From: a virus
Virus record (IMG/VR): IMGVR_UViG_3300046167_000601
Span: 1 to 29,466 of that record
DNA: 29,466 nt
Direction: 5' to 3' (one strand)
How positions within the stretch are numbered: position 1 is the first letter of the stretch; the number at the start of each line of letters is the position of its first letter. Shown here one piece after another: positions 20,901 through 29,000 of the stretch. The position numbers were made by a program, and so were the translations under genes. The notes beneath the pieces were generated by a model. It ran no database searches. It had not been told where the DNA came from and saw nothing but the letters and a program-made list of their open reading frames with translations.

Positions 20901-23900
20901 AAAACAATATAAATAGAGCAGCAGAAAATCTTGATACTGATTTAGTTGGCCTTGCAGGAAGAAAACTTATTGATTCTAAAATTGCTGAAATAAAAAAGAT
21001 TAAAAATAAAAGAACAAGAGTAGCTGCTACTAAAGATTTTGTTAAAAACGTATTGCCCTCTTATATTAAAGGAAGACAATCTTTAAAAAATATAGTTGGT
21101 ACCAAGAATAGAGCCGCTCTTAAATATTTAAGGGATAATGGTCTTGCTAAAATTTCCGATGGCTTTCAAATGGATGGAGACAGTATAAGTTTTGTTAATG
21201 AAGATGGCTTACGAACTGTATTCAGACCTTTAAATAAAACAAGACCTTCTACTTTAAACGGAAAGTTTTTAGGTAAAAAAATGACTGTTGATAAATTTAT
21301 ATCAGGTTTAAATGACATGAAGTACGATATAAATAAACAATCTGAGGATTCCGCAAACGCTGTTGTTAAAGAAATAAGTAGGTTAGCTAAGCAAGGGGAT
21401 ATAAAAGGAGCTAAAGCTTTATTAATGATTTTAGGTGAGCATAGCGATTCCATATTAAGACTAGCGGGTAAATTAAGAGATGTTGAAACTAATTTACCAG
21501 AAGTCAAACGTAATAAAGATGGAAGTCTTAAACTTGATAAAAAAGGTAAAGCTATTTCAGGTATTACATATGAACATACTCCTCCAATTAAAACTTTAAG
21601 AACACAAATAGAAGCTTTATTAGATGTTTTTGAAAAAGATAGTAATTTAAATAAACTTGAAAAAAATATAAAGGGTGTATTAAATACAAGTTATGTTGAC
21701 TTAGTTGATAAAAAGCACAAAACAGAACTAGATAATACCCAAATGCCTAAAAGTTATAAACCTGGTGATGATAGTAGAATCAGATATAAAAAATTAGGTA
21801 TAAAAACAGAGCCTGTTTTTGACAAAAAAAATACAGACCAAAATACAGAAACAGAGTTAAATGAAATGCTGGAAAGAACTAAAGGCATTAAAGCAGGCGA
21901 AAAAGTTTCTATAGCAAAAGCAAAAACATTAGGCGCTAAAAACGAAACAACAAAATTATTTCTTCCTAATACAGCTGAAGATTTATTAGGCTTGTTATAT
22001 AGGTTTGCAGGCGTAGGTAAGCAAGGTAACGCGGATTTAAAATGGATTAAAGAAACCTTTACGAGGCCTTTAACAAGAGCAAACTTAGAATTTGAAGCTT
22101 TACAGGTTAGATCAAATGAATTTTTAAAAGAAGCAAAAGCTATAATGGCTGAATTAAAGATTGATTTAACAAAAGAAGCTATAGATGGTTACACTGTAGA
22201 ACAAGCTATTAGAATACATCTTTGGAATAAGAGAGGGTATAAAGTTCCAGGCATGGACCCTGGGAAAAAACCTGGGCCTGAACAAGCTAAGGTGGTGGAA
22301 TGGGTAAGACAAAATTTTGATCCATTACAATTTACAGATGCTATAGAAGAAGCATATATTGCTAATGAAAATAAATATCCTGAACCAGACGAAAACTGGA
22401 TTAGTGGTACTATTACAACAGATTTGTTAGAATTTACTAATACACAAACAAGATCAGAAATGTTTCAGCCATTTTTTGATAAAGTAGAAGCTGCGTTTGG
22501 TAAGTTTGATAAATTTAATGGTAAATTATCTGGACCAACTGTAAATAAAATAAGAAGTATTTATGGTAATTCATTTGTGGAAGCATTAGAAAGCTCTTTT
22601 TATAGAATTGGCACAGGTAAAAACAGAACGTATCAATTAGATAAACAAGGTGGTGTAATGCTTGATTGGTTAAACAATGCTATAGGTAACATAATGTTTA
22701 TTAATACTAGGTCCGCGTTGCTGCAAACTATATCAGCGGCGAACTTTGTTAATTGGAGTGATAATAATCCTTTAAACGCGGCAAAAGCATGGTCAAATCA
22801 GCCTAAATTTTGGAGTTATTTTAATAAAATATTCTTTTCAGATTATTTAGAATCAAGAAGATCTGGTTTAAGAACTGATGTAAATGAACAAGAAATAGCA
22901 ACCGCAGCGGCAAATTCAAAAAACCCAACAAGAGCTGTAATAGCTACAATATTAAAAAAGGGTTTTATGCCAACACAATTAGCGGATAGTTTTGCTATTG
23001 CTTTTGGTGGCTCTTCATTCTTAAGCAACAGAGAGGCTAAATACAAAAAAGATGGAATGTCTGATAAGGACGCTTTTGAAAAAGCTTTTGAGGATATGCG
23101 TGAAATAGCTGAGGATACACAGCAATCAGGTAGACCAGAAAAAATATCACAAGAACAATCTGGTTTTGCTGGAAGACTTATATTAGCGTTTCAAAATACG
23201 CCTATGCAGTACAACAGACAAATTAAAAAAGCTGGTTTAGATTTAATAAATAGAAGAGGGGATTGGAAAACCAACATAAGTAAAATAATATACTATGGTG
23301 GTATACAAAATGCTTTATTCTATTCTTTACAACAAGCTTTATTTTCTATAATGTTTGATGAACCTGAAAATGAAAAAGAAGAAAAAAGAGAAAAGGAAAG
23401 ATATTATAGAGTTGCAAATGGTATGGCTGATTCTATATTAAGAGGATCAGGTGTATTTGGAGCAATGTTAGGTACTACTAAAAATGTAATTTTAAAAATT
23501 GCAGAAAGAGAAGGATTTGATGAAAAAGCAATTGAAGAAATATTTAACTTATCACCGCCAATTGGTACTAAAACAAGAAAACTGTTTGATATAAAAGATA
23601 AGTTTACATATAAACAGGAGTTAAAGAAAATGAAAGAAATGGGATTAGATACAGAAAATCCCGCTGTATTAGCTGCGGGTGATGCACTTTCTTTTGGTCT
23701 TAACTTACCAGCTGATAGAGCTTTAAAAAAAATAAACAACTTAAGAGCAGCTTATGATAAAGAAAATGAAACGTGGCAAAGAATAGCGTTATCACTTGGT
23801 TGGGGTAAATGGGATGTTGGTATTCCATTTGAAAGCACAGCTACAAAATCAAAAAAATCACAAAGTTTACCAAAATTAAAACAACCTAATAGGCCAAAGC

Positions 23901-23926
23901 CTATGAAAGTAAAACCTATAAAATAA
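17983..23926 (+). CDS. Giant internal virion / ejection protein, broken near its 5' end
   Basis: Reconstructed as about 1,979 aa from MFELNGQKFTSEQVQDAANK. Six disruptions lie between 18010 and 19060: extra A in TCTAGAGC; a missing base near GGAGAGTTCAA (restores VQAPDMGPRLADGS); extra A in the A8 run at 18239-18247; extra A near GATGAAAACTGG; extra C in GGGGCCC at 19034-19040; extra G in the G7 run at ~19059. From there the frame is clean to 23926. Visible parts: a Gly/Ala-rich hydrophobic stretch (GLVGSLGGIAAGAAGGPLAP region) that could insert in a membrane; a sigma-70 region 2-like segment (19640-19870); long charged helices; and a C-terminal region with RLILAFQNTPMQYNRQIKK that I recall from giant proteins of marine podoviruses. 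It probably enters the host with the DNA. Enzymatic activity is not evident. Confidence 0.65.
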
Positions 23927-23932
23927 ATAGTT

Positions 23933-24064
23933 ATGCCAAAAGACGCGTGTTATAAAAAAGTAAAAGCAAAATATAGAGTATTCCCATCTGCTTATGCAAG
24001 TGGGGCAATAGCAAAATGCCGTAAGGTTGGTGCTGCCAACTGGGGCAACAAATCAAAAAAGTAA
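23933..24064 (+). CDS. Tiny basic protein with two cysteines (43 aa)
   Basis: Begins MPKDACYKKVKAKYRVFPSA, with a C-terminal part that includes AIAKCRKVGAANWG, and ends in Lys. It has two Cys, high Lys/Arg and no signal peptide. I recall very similar short proteins in marine phages at the same place, before the lysis gene. Its function is unknown. Its stop overlaps the next start as TAATG, so the two are translationally coupled. The high conservation I remember and the basic charge suggest nucleic-acid binding or a virion role, but neither is shown. Confidence 0.65.
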   Translation: MPKDACYKKVKAKYRVFPSAYASGAIAKCRKVGAANWGNKSKK

Positions 24065-24339
24065 TGGCTGTAAGAAAAACAAAATCAGGGGCTAATCTTA
24101 AACGCTGGTTTAAAGAAAAGTGGGTTGATGTCCGTACAGGTAAACCTTGTGGTAGAACAAAGGGCGAAAAAAGAGGTACACCTTATTGTAGGCCTAGTAA
24201 ACGCGTATCCAGTAAAACAGTAAAGACCGCATCTGAAATGAGTTCATCTGAAAAAGCTAAAAAAATAAGAGAGAAAAAAAGGATAGGTCAACCAGCTGGA
24301 AAACCTAGAAGAGTGTCAAACACTAAAAGAAGAAAGTAG
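24064..24339 (+). CDS. Small basic protein (91 aa), possibly DUF5872 family
   Basis: Strongly basic, with WVDVRTGKPCGRTKGEKRGT then PYCRPSKRVSSKT: two Cys in a Gly/Lys/Arg context, followed by a Lys-rich helix and a basic tail (KPRRVSNTKRRK). I recall this as a domain of unknown function, probably DUF5872; the number is from memory. It overlaps the previous stop by one base and ends 1 nt before the endolysin start. The charge and CxnC pattern could fit DNA or RNA binding. No signal peptide or membrane segment is seen. Confidence 0.65.
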   Translation: MAVRKTKSGANLKRWFKEKWVDVRTGKPCGRTKGEKRGTPYCRPSKRVSSKTVKTASEMSSSEKAKKIREKKRIGQPAGKPRRVSNTKRRK

Positions 24340-24340
24340 T

Positions 24341-24802
24341 ATGGAAAAGATAAGTAAGCATATATCATATAAGGAAGGTGTTAAATCAAACACAGCTATG
24401 AGATTGAACATTGATAATTCTCCAGGAGAATATCACTTGGGTAATATGACCGGTGTTGCTATAAATGTATTTGAACCTTTACGTGAATGGGTTGGTGGGC
24501 CCATAAAAATTAATTCTTTTTATAGATCTGTTGCTTTGAATAAAGCTATAGGAGGTAGTTCTCGTTCACAACACTGTGATGGTAGAGCTATGGATATTGA
24601 TGATACATTCGGTTATAAAACCAATGCAGAGATGTATGAATATATAAAAGAAAATTTAAACTTCGATCAAATGATTTGGGAATTTGGTACAGATGAAAAC
24701 CCGGACTGGGTACATATAAGTTATGTATCTGAAGAGCAGAATAGAAATAGATGTTTAAAAGCCACAAGAGTTAATGGAAAAGCAACGTATAGCATTATAT
24801 AA
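24341..24802 (+). CDS. M15-family peptidase (endolysin)
   Basis: A 153-aa protein with the zinc-peptidase M15 pattern: SQHCDGRAMDID supplies the His and Asp ligands (H-x2-G-x-A-x-D), and DWVHISY near residue 127 supplies the second His. FYRSVALNKAIGGSS precedes the first motif as in D-Ala-D-Ala carboxypeptidase-like phage lysins. It should cleave the peptide part of host peptidoglycan to release progeny. No signal peptide is seen, so it would need a holin or other export, not identified in the window. It follows two small basic genes directly and is followed by a candidate lipoprotein overlapping its last 29 nt. Confidence 0.85.
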   Translation: MEKISKHISYKEGVKSNTAMRLNIDNSPGEYHLGNMTGVAINVFEPLREWVGGPIKINSFYRSVALNKAIGGSSRSQHCDGRAMDIDDTFGYKTNAEMYEYIKENLNFDQMIWEFGTDENPDWVHISYVSEEQNRNRCLKATRVNGKATYSII

Positions 24803-25019
24803 AAAACTTTTATTAACTTTACTTGTTTTAACATTTGTTTCTTGTTATACAATAAAATCTACAGTTGTAAATAAGTTAGACAAGACTTGGCCTTGGAGCA
24901 CTATAAAATACAAAGGGAACCAGAATTTAGATTCCCTTCATATTAATAAACAAAACAAAACTAACCATCGCAACTTAAGCAATCTGGATTCATTGCCTCC
25001 GCTGCAATATCGCCTCTGA
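24774..25019 (+). CDS. Small putative lipoprotein, candidate o-spanin
   Basis: An 81-aa reading frame starting inside the endolysin end. The N-terminus MEKQRIALYKK is positively charged and is followed by the hydrophobic stretch LLLTLLVLTFVSC, a plausible lipoprotein signal with Cys as the processing site. The rest is polar. An outer-membrane lipoprotein beside the endolysin fits an o-spanin, which disrupts the outer membrane at lysis, but no inner-membrane partner is seen. The last 59 nt overlap the 3' end of nrdA on the other strand, so the C-terminus is less certain and an unnoticed indel could have changed the stop. Confidence 0.5.
   Translation: MEKQRIALYKKLLLTLLVLTFVSCYTIKSTVVNKLDKTWPWSTIKYKGNQNLDSLHINKQNKTNHRNLSNLDSLPPLQYRL
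24913..24938 (-). terminator. Hairpin between convergent blocks
   Basis: AAGGGAA (24913-24919) pairs perfectly with TTCCCTT (24932-24938) with a 12-nt loop. Read on the minus strand the hairpin is followed by TGTATTTTATAG, a T-rich tail, so it may end the nrdA transcript, which stops at 24961. On the plus strand no T tract follows. It lies inside the candidate lipoprotein frame. Confidence 0.5.
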
Positions 25020-26706
25020 GAACGCTCTCTGTTCTCGTGTAGTATAAAGTTTTAATTCCTCGCTTCCAAGCTTCCATATGGACTCTATTAATCCATCTAG
25101 GTTCTGCTTGTGATGGAAACGCAAGATTTAAACTTACAGACTGATCAATATAAGTTTGTCTTATACCCGCCTGATTAACTAATTCTAGTTGATTTATTTC
25201 CTTAAACGTTTTGAAAACATTTTTAACTGGCTCGCCAACTTCTTCCTGAGTAAGCTTGCCACTATTATCGTAATAGTAACCATTTAATTCTTTTATTCCT
25301 TGCACAGATCCTTTGTCTTTTAATACTTTATCCCAAGTTTTCTGTGTGTTTATATTTAATTTTCTGAATATTTTTTCTAATTCTCTATTCTTTCTTATAA
25401 ATGTACCTTTAGCAGATTGCTCTGTAAATACATTAGCGGCCCAGGGTTCAATTCCTGGTGATACATTACCAGATAATTTACTATTTGATACTGTTGGTGC
25501 TACAGCCCTTAAGTGTGTATTTCTCATCCCTGTACCTACACACCATAATGGTTCACCATATACATCAGCTAAGTCTCTACTAGCTCTTTCAGTTTCCAGT
25601 TTTAGCTGTGAAAATATTTCTCTTGTTTTAAACTGTGCAATCAATCCTTCAAAAGCAATTCCTTTCTGTTGTAATAAAGTATGCCAGCCTAATACACCTA
25701 ATCCTAACGCTCTTCCTTTCTCAGCAGACCTAACTGCATTACCAAATCCGCGCATATTCTTAGCTCTTTGTATAAATTCTTCTAATACTCCATCTAAAAA
25801 CCAAGTAGCATCATAAATCAAATCACTATTCTTCCATTCATCATACTTAGCTAAATTAACAGAAGATAAGCAACATACAAAAGAATGTGATTCATCTGTA
25901 TGTAAAGTAATCTCAGAACATATATTAGTCATATGAACTTTTAAACTATTATCTTTGTATGCTTTAGGATTGTTTTTATTAGTGTTACCTTTAAACATTA
26001 TATAAGGTTCACCTGTAGCTTTTCTTTTCTGTAATAGTTTACTCCATTTTTTTCTTGCCTCTGGTTGTCCTTCTTCAAGTCTTCTCATAAACTTATCACC
26101 TACTACAGCACATTGATGTAAATTAAGTGACTGTCTATTAACATCACCTTTAGGTTCTCTTATTTCAAGCCAATCTAAAAAGTCTGGGTGATCAATGTTT
26201 ATATTAACAGATGCAGCACCTCTTCTAACAGATCCTTGATTAGTAGCTAATATAGTTGAATCATATATTTTACAGAACGGCACAACACCATCTGATGTTC
26301 CATTACCGGCTATAGTGGCACCTGCTGGTCTAATCATATTAACACCAATACCTACACCACCACCGTGTTTTGCAAGCAACATCATTTCAAGATTCTTATT
26401 GCCTATATCCATAATACTATCTGATACATCGATACCAAAGCAACTAATAGGTAAACCTCTATCGGTTCCAGTATTAGATAAAACAGGTGAAGCTAAACAA
26501 AGCCACCCTTTCCAAATGTAATCAAAAAACTTATCAGCAAGTTCAGGTTTATACAATCTTCTAGCAACAGCTTTAGAAACTCTCATATAAGCTTCTTTAG
26601 GTGATTCACCTTGTAGTAGGTAACCACCTGAAATAGTCTTCTTATACACGTCCGTATCGCCCCACGTGGGGTAATCTTCACCTTTCTTCCAGTCGTTATT
26701 CCACAT
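24961..26706 (-). CDS. nrdA: Ribonucleotide reductase class I large (catalytic) subunit
   Basis: A 581-aa complete large subunit. It reduces ribonucleoside diphosphates to deoxyribonucleotides together with NrdB. Key residues are present: redox Cys pair C89 (GLPISCFGID) and C278 (FVCCLSS); the active-site N-x-C-x-E as N261, C263 and E265 (TNICSEI); the radical-relay pair Y555-Y556 (TLYYTRTES); and the C-terminal CxxC C576/C579 (DCLSCDG) that is re-reduced by thioredoxin or glutaredoxin. The N-terminus starts directly with the core and has no ATP-cone, so dATP feedback through a cone is absent; this is common in phage enzymes. Its start overlaps the end of the upstream coiled-coil gene by 11 nt. 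Confidence 0.95.
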   Translation of the reverse strand: MWNNDWKKGEDYPTWGDTDVYKKTISGGYLLQGESPKEAYMRVSKAVARRLYKPELADKFFDYIWKGWLCLASPVLSNTGTDRGLPISCFGIDVSDSIMDIGNKNLEMMLLAKHGGGVGIGVNMIRPAGATIAGNGTSDGVVPFCKIYDSTILATNQGSVRRGAASVNINIDHPDFLDWLEIREPKGDVNRQSLNLHQCAVVGDKFMRRLEEGQPEARKKWSKLLQKRKATGEPYIMFKGNTNKNNPKAYKDNSLKVHMTNICSEITLHTDESHSFVCCLSSVNLAKYDEWKNSDLIYDATWFLDGVLEEFIQRAKNMRGFGNAVRSAEKGRALGLGVLGWHTLLQQKGIAFEGLIAQFKTREIFSQLKLETERASRDLADVYGEPLWCVGTGMRNTHLRAVAPTVSNSKLSGNVSPGIEPWAANVFTEQSAKGTFIRKNRELEKIFRKLNINTQKTWDKVLKDKGSVQGIKELNGYYYDNSGKLTQEEVGEPVKNVFKTFKEINQLELVNQAGIRQTYIDQSVSLNLAFPSQAEPRWINRVHMEAWKRGIKTLYYTRTESVLRGDIAAEAMNPDCLSCDG

Positions 26707-26896
26707 CTTCTTTATTTTCTTTTAATTCTTCAGTTAATTTTGTTATTGCTTTTTTATATCCAGGTAATCTTTTTACAGTTTCTAGCGTACCTACAGATAG
26801 ATCTCTAAGATTATTTAATTCCTGTAGAACACCTTGCATTAATCCTCCAAGCTGCTCTATTTTTTTTCTCATTATTATTAGTTCTGATTCTTTCAT
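26696..26896 (-). CDS. Small coiled-coil protein (66 aa) before nrdA
   Basis: Almost entirely helical and charged: MRKKIEQLGGLMQGVLQELN near the start and ITKLTEELKENKED at the end. It has no signal peptide, membrane segment or catalytic motif. The frame overlaps nrdA by 11 nt, implying translational coupling, and begins 5 nt after the small lipoprotein gene. An alternative ATG lies nine codons inside (MRKK). Function unknown; a partner of RNR or a DNA-binding helper are guesses without direct support. Confidence 0.6.
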   Translation of the reverse strand: MKESELIIMRKKIEQLGGLMQGVLQELNNLRDLSVGTLETVKRLPGYKKAITKLTEELKENKEDVE

Positions 26897-26901
26897 ATTT
26901 A

Positions 26902-27096
26902 TTATTTAATTCCACAAGACGTAGTTATTAAGTGAACTACTTCATTTATACACTCTTTGTTATCCACATATCTATTGCATTTTTCAACAGCATATGTTTC
27001 AATTGTTTTTAAATCACACTCAATTTCTGTTTTACTACAGCTTATTAAAGCTAATAGTAATATACTACCAAATATCTTCAAAGTCTTCGCCCTCAT
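26902..27096 (-). CDS. Small lipoprotein between nrdB and nrdA
   Basis: I choose the ATG at 27096 (MRAKTLKIFG), giving 64 aa, over an upstream start that would lie deep in nrdB. The N-terminus is basic, then SILLLALISC forms a typical lipoprotein signal with Cys at residue 20. The mature part has four more Cys (positions ~27, 40, 49 and 61), so disulfides are possible in the periplasm. It overlaps the nrdB end by 32 nt in another frame. Phage-encoded small lipoproteins often block superinfection at the cell surface; that role here is inference. Confidence 0.65.
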   Translation of the reverse strand: MRAKTLKIFGSILLLALISCSKTEIECDLKTIETYAVEKCNRYVDNKECINEVVHLITTSCGIK

Positions 27097-28033
27097 TTGC
27101 TTTAGAATAATCTGTAGGTCTGATAGCAAAAAAGTCAGTGTGAGTAACACCTCCAGTAAGATGATAAAACCAATCCAAATTACTTGCGCTGGTTGCATCA
27201 AACTCAAAATGGTTTGATTCTTCGCTGTAGCCGAGCTCAACAATTTTTTCATTTGCTCTTTTCTTTATAAAGTTTTTTAAATCTTCTTTTTTTAAATTTT
27301 CTATATCACCTTGTTCAAACATTTTATCGATATATTTTAATTCAAGGTCTACCATAATATCAGCGGCAGCTAATACATGATCTTCACATTCTTTTTGTAA
27401 TCCTGGAGTTTCTTCACACATATGCCTAAACAATTGGCATCCCATTTTCGAGTGTAGTGATTCATCTCTTACTGACCATTTCATTTGTTGGCCAATACCT
27501 TTAAGTAAGTTTCTAAGCTGAAAGCTATATAAAACAGCAAAAGCAGAATATAACGAAACACCTTCAGCGAAAGCGCTAAAGACTGCCAAACTTTTGGCAA
27601 TACCAATTTTATCTTTTCCTTCATAACTAACTAAATTTTCAAATCTATCCGCAGTAGCAGGCTCATGTAAGAAAGCTTCAAAGTCTTCAAGACCTAAAGT
27701 TTCATTTAAATACGAATAAGCTACAGCGTGAATAGTTTCTTGTGATCCAAACATCATAGCCATTTGTTGTATTTCATGTTTAGGAAACCAACCAACTACT
27801 TTTTGTGTCCAATAATCTGACACTGCACATTCTGTTTGTGCAAATCCTAATAATATATTACCTACTAAATGTTTTTCAGCAGGCGTTAACTTTTCATTCC
27901 AGTCTTTTACATCAGCCGTCATCGGTATTTCTGTATGTAACCAAAATGCTTGCGCTTGTTTTAACCAACCTTCAGTGTAGTACTCTGGGTACTCGAAAGG
28001 TTTGTAAGCTATTCTTTCATCAAATAATCCCAT
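27065..28033 (-). CDS. nrdB: Ribonucleotide reductase class I small (radical) subunit
   Basis: A 322-aa ferritin-like subunit that makes the radical for NrdA. Metal ligands by spacing to E. coli NrdB: E68 (AQTECAVSD, at the D84 position, exactly 31 residues before the next), E99 and H102 (QETIHAVAY), E157 (FAEGVSLY), E191 and H194 (RDESLHSK). The radical Tyr equivalent to Y122 is Y106, seven residues after E99. The first ligand is therefore Glu rather than the Asp usual in class Ia/Ib. The C-terminus EDFEDIW is the likely NrdA-docking tail. The start overlaps nothing and lies 1 nt after the 50-aa gene stop. Confidence 0.95.
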   Translation of the reverse strand: MGLFDERIAYKPFEYPEYYTEGWLKQAQAFWLHTEIPMTADVKDWNEKLTPAEKHLVGNILLGFAQTECAVSDYWTQKVVGWFPKHEIQQMAMMFGSQETIHAVAYSYLNETLGLEDFEAFLHEPATADRFENLVSYEGKDKIGIAKSLAVFSAFAEGVSLYSAFAVLYSFQLRNLLKGIGQQMKWSVRDESLHSKMGCQLFRHMCEETPGLQKECEDHVLAAADIMVDLELKYIDKMFEQGDIENLKKEDLKNFIKKRANEKIVELGYSEESNHFEFDATSASNLDWFYHLTGGVTHTDFFAIRPTDYSKANEGEDFEDIW

Positions 28034-28034
28034 A

Positions 28035-28187
28035 TTAATCTTCTTTATCTTGTTTCATTATTTCTAAAGCTATATCTACAAATGGTAGGTATAGCACGTG
28101 TGACACTACTTCGTCTAAATCATAGGATCTAATTCCTATTAATACCCCTGGATATAAACCTATAGATATTCTCCAAACTCTATTCAT
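28035..28187 (-). CDS. Tiny conserved-looking protein (50 aa)
   Basis: Sequence begins MNRVWRISIGLYPGVLIGIR and continues through SHVLYLPFVDIALEIMKQ to a Lys/Asp end. The pattern WRISIGLYPG...HVLYLPF is one I recall from small uncharacterised phage proteins in flavobacterial and marine phages. It has hydrophobic strands but no clear transmembrane helix and no Cys. It overlaps the preceding 55-aa gene by 8 nt and ends 1 nt before nrdB. Function unknown. Confidence 0.65.
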   Translation of the reverse strand: MNRVWRISIGLYPGVLIGIRSYDLDEVVSHVLYLPFVDIALEIMKQDKED

Positions 28188-28347
28188 ATACTTTTATATT
28201 ATATTTATCGTGAATTTCCATAAGCTCTTTCCACCTAAGAAATCCTCTATTAACGGCCCATTTAATATGTTTATCAACTTGCCTTTCTGTGTACTTTAAC
28301 CTTGCTAACTTTTTTTGTTTTTCAGAATTTCTATTACTCTGTCGCAT
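28180..28347 (-). CDS. Tiny basic protein (55 aa)
   Basis: Read from ATG at 28347: MRQSNRNSEKQKKLARLKYT, then ERQVDKHIKWAVNRG and MEIHDKYNIKVYE. It is highly basic at its N-terminus and helical in the middle. It overlaps the 3' end of the nuclease gene by 43 nt in another frame and the next gene by 8 nt, matching the compact operon style. A conserved-looking RGFLRWKELMEIHDKY stretch suggests a real protein, but no family is recognised. Confidence 0.5.
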   Translation of the reverse strand: MRQSNRNSEKQKKLARLKYTERQVDKHIKWAVNRGFLRWKELMEIHDKYNIKVYE

Positions 28348-28763
28348 TCTTTATGATTTTGCGGTTTAAAAAGTATATAGCCTGGAAACTGTTCGGTAAC
28401 TAATTTTTTAAATAACTTCCATCTAATAGGAAATGATTCATTAGGTCTACCTTTAGTTTCAATTATAAAATCATCACCTATAAAGTCAGGTGTGTATTTT
28501 ATTGGTAATATTCTTTTTTCTCCTCTGTTTATAAATTCTCCTTTTGAGTTAGCTTGTCTTTCGTAAACCTCATTTTCAAAATGAAATCCATTTAATAGTA
28601 CAAAAGTTTCACCTTCGTATTTAGCTTTAATCTTTGCTTTTTGTAAAGCCATATACATGTACTTTTCTAATCCTGATGCAAAGTTATGTCCATCATAACT
28701 AATCTTCTTAGATTGTACCGGACCTCTTTTCTTTTTAGTGGTCTTCTTTCTTTTATAAAACAT
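28305..28763 (-). CDS. PD-(D/E)XK nuclease-like protein (DUF1064-type)
   Basis: A 152-aa protein with a basic N-terminus (FYKRKKTTKKKRGPVQSKK) and a nuclease core: SGLEKYMYMAL carries the early Glu, KYTPDFIGDDFIIETKG supplies the PD...ExK catalytic set, followed by a helix (PIRWKLFKKLVTEQ) and a strand (YILF). This pattern matches small phage nucleases of the DUF1064 group, as I recall them, related to T7 endonuclease I and VSR-like folds. It may resolve DNA branches during replication or packaging, or degrade host DNA. The start overlaps the stop of the upstream gene by one base (28763). Confidence 0.75.
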   Translation of the reverse strand: MFYKRKKTTKKKRGPVQSKKISYDGHNFASGLEKYMYMALQKAKIKAKYEGETFVLLNGFHFENEVYERQANSKGEFINRGEKRILPIKYTPDFIGDDFIIETKGRPNESFPIRWKLFKKLVTEQFPGYILFKPQNHKECDRVIEILKNKKS

Positions 28764-28999
28764 TATTCTTTTGCTTTAAGATCTCTTAAATAACATTCTT
28801 CAATTTCACTTTTTAATACTTGTCTTGTTTTTTCTATATAGTTGACAGCATCCATTAATTCTTCTTGTATATGTTGAAGCCATGTATCTAGTGGTTGGTC
28901 ATCTTTTTGTAAAGTAACGCCGTACTTTTTATAACCTACATCAGATCTGTTAATAAACTTTTTTACTACTGATTCTATAATCTTATCTCTTATTTCCAT
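28763..28999 (-). CDS. Small phage protein, possibly MazG-like
   Basis: A 78-aa helical protein with RSDVGYKKYGVTL followed by DTWLQHIQEELMDAVNYIEK. The R-S-x2-G-x2-K-Y-G and E-E-x2-D-A motifs recur in many phage proteins I remember as uncharacterised or annotated as nucleotide pyrophosphohydrolase-like. The EExxDA helix resembles part of the all-alpha NTP pyrophosphatase (MazG) metal site, but the second motif is not obvious. It lies 1 nt after a MazG-like gene and one base into the nuclease, so the three are coupled. Function is unproved. Confidence 0.6.
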   Translation of the reverse strand: MEIRDKIIESVVKKFINRSDVGYKKYGVTLQKDDQPLDTWLQHIQEELMDAVNYIEKTRQVLKSEIEECYLRDLKAKE

Positions 29000-29000
29000 A

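Noticed and set aside
26902-27252. 116-aa version of the lipoprotein gene starting at 27252
   Set aside because: The longer start lies deep within nrdB and puts the lipoprotein signal in mid-protein; the ATG at 27096 places it at the N-terminus.
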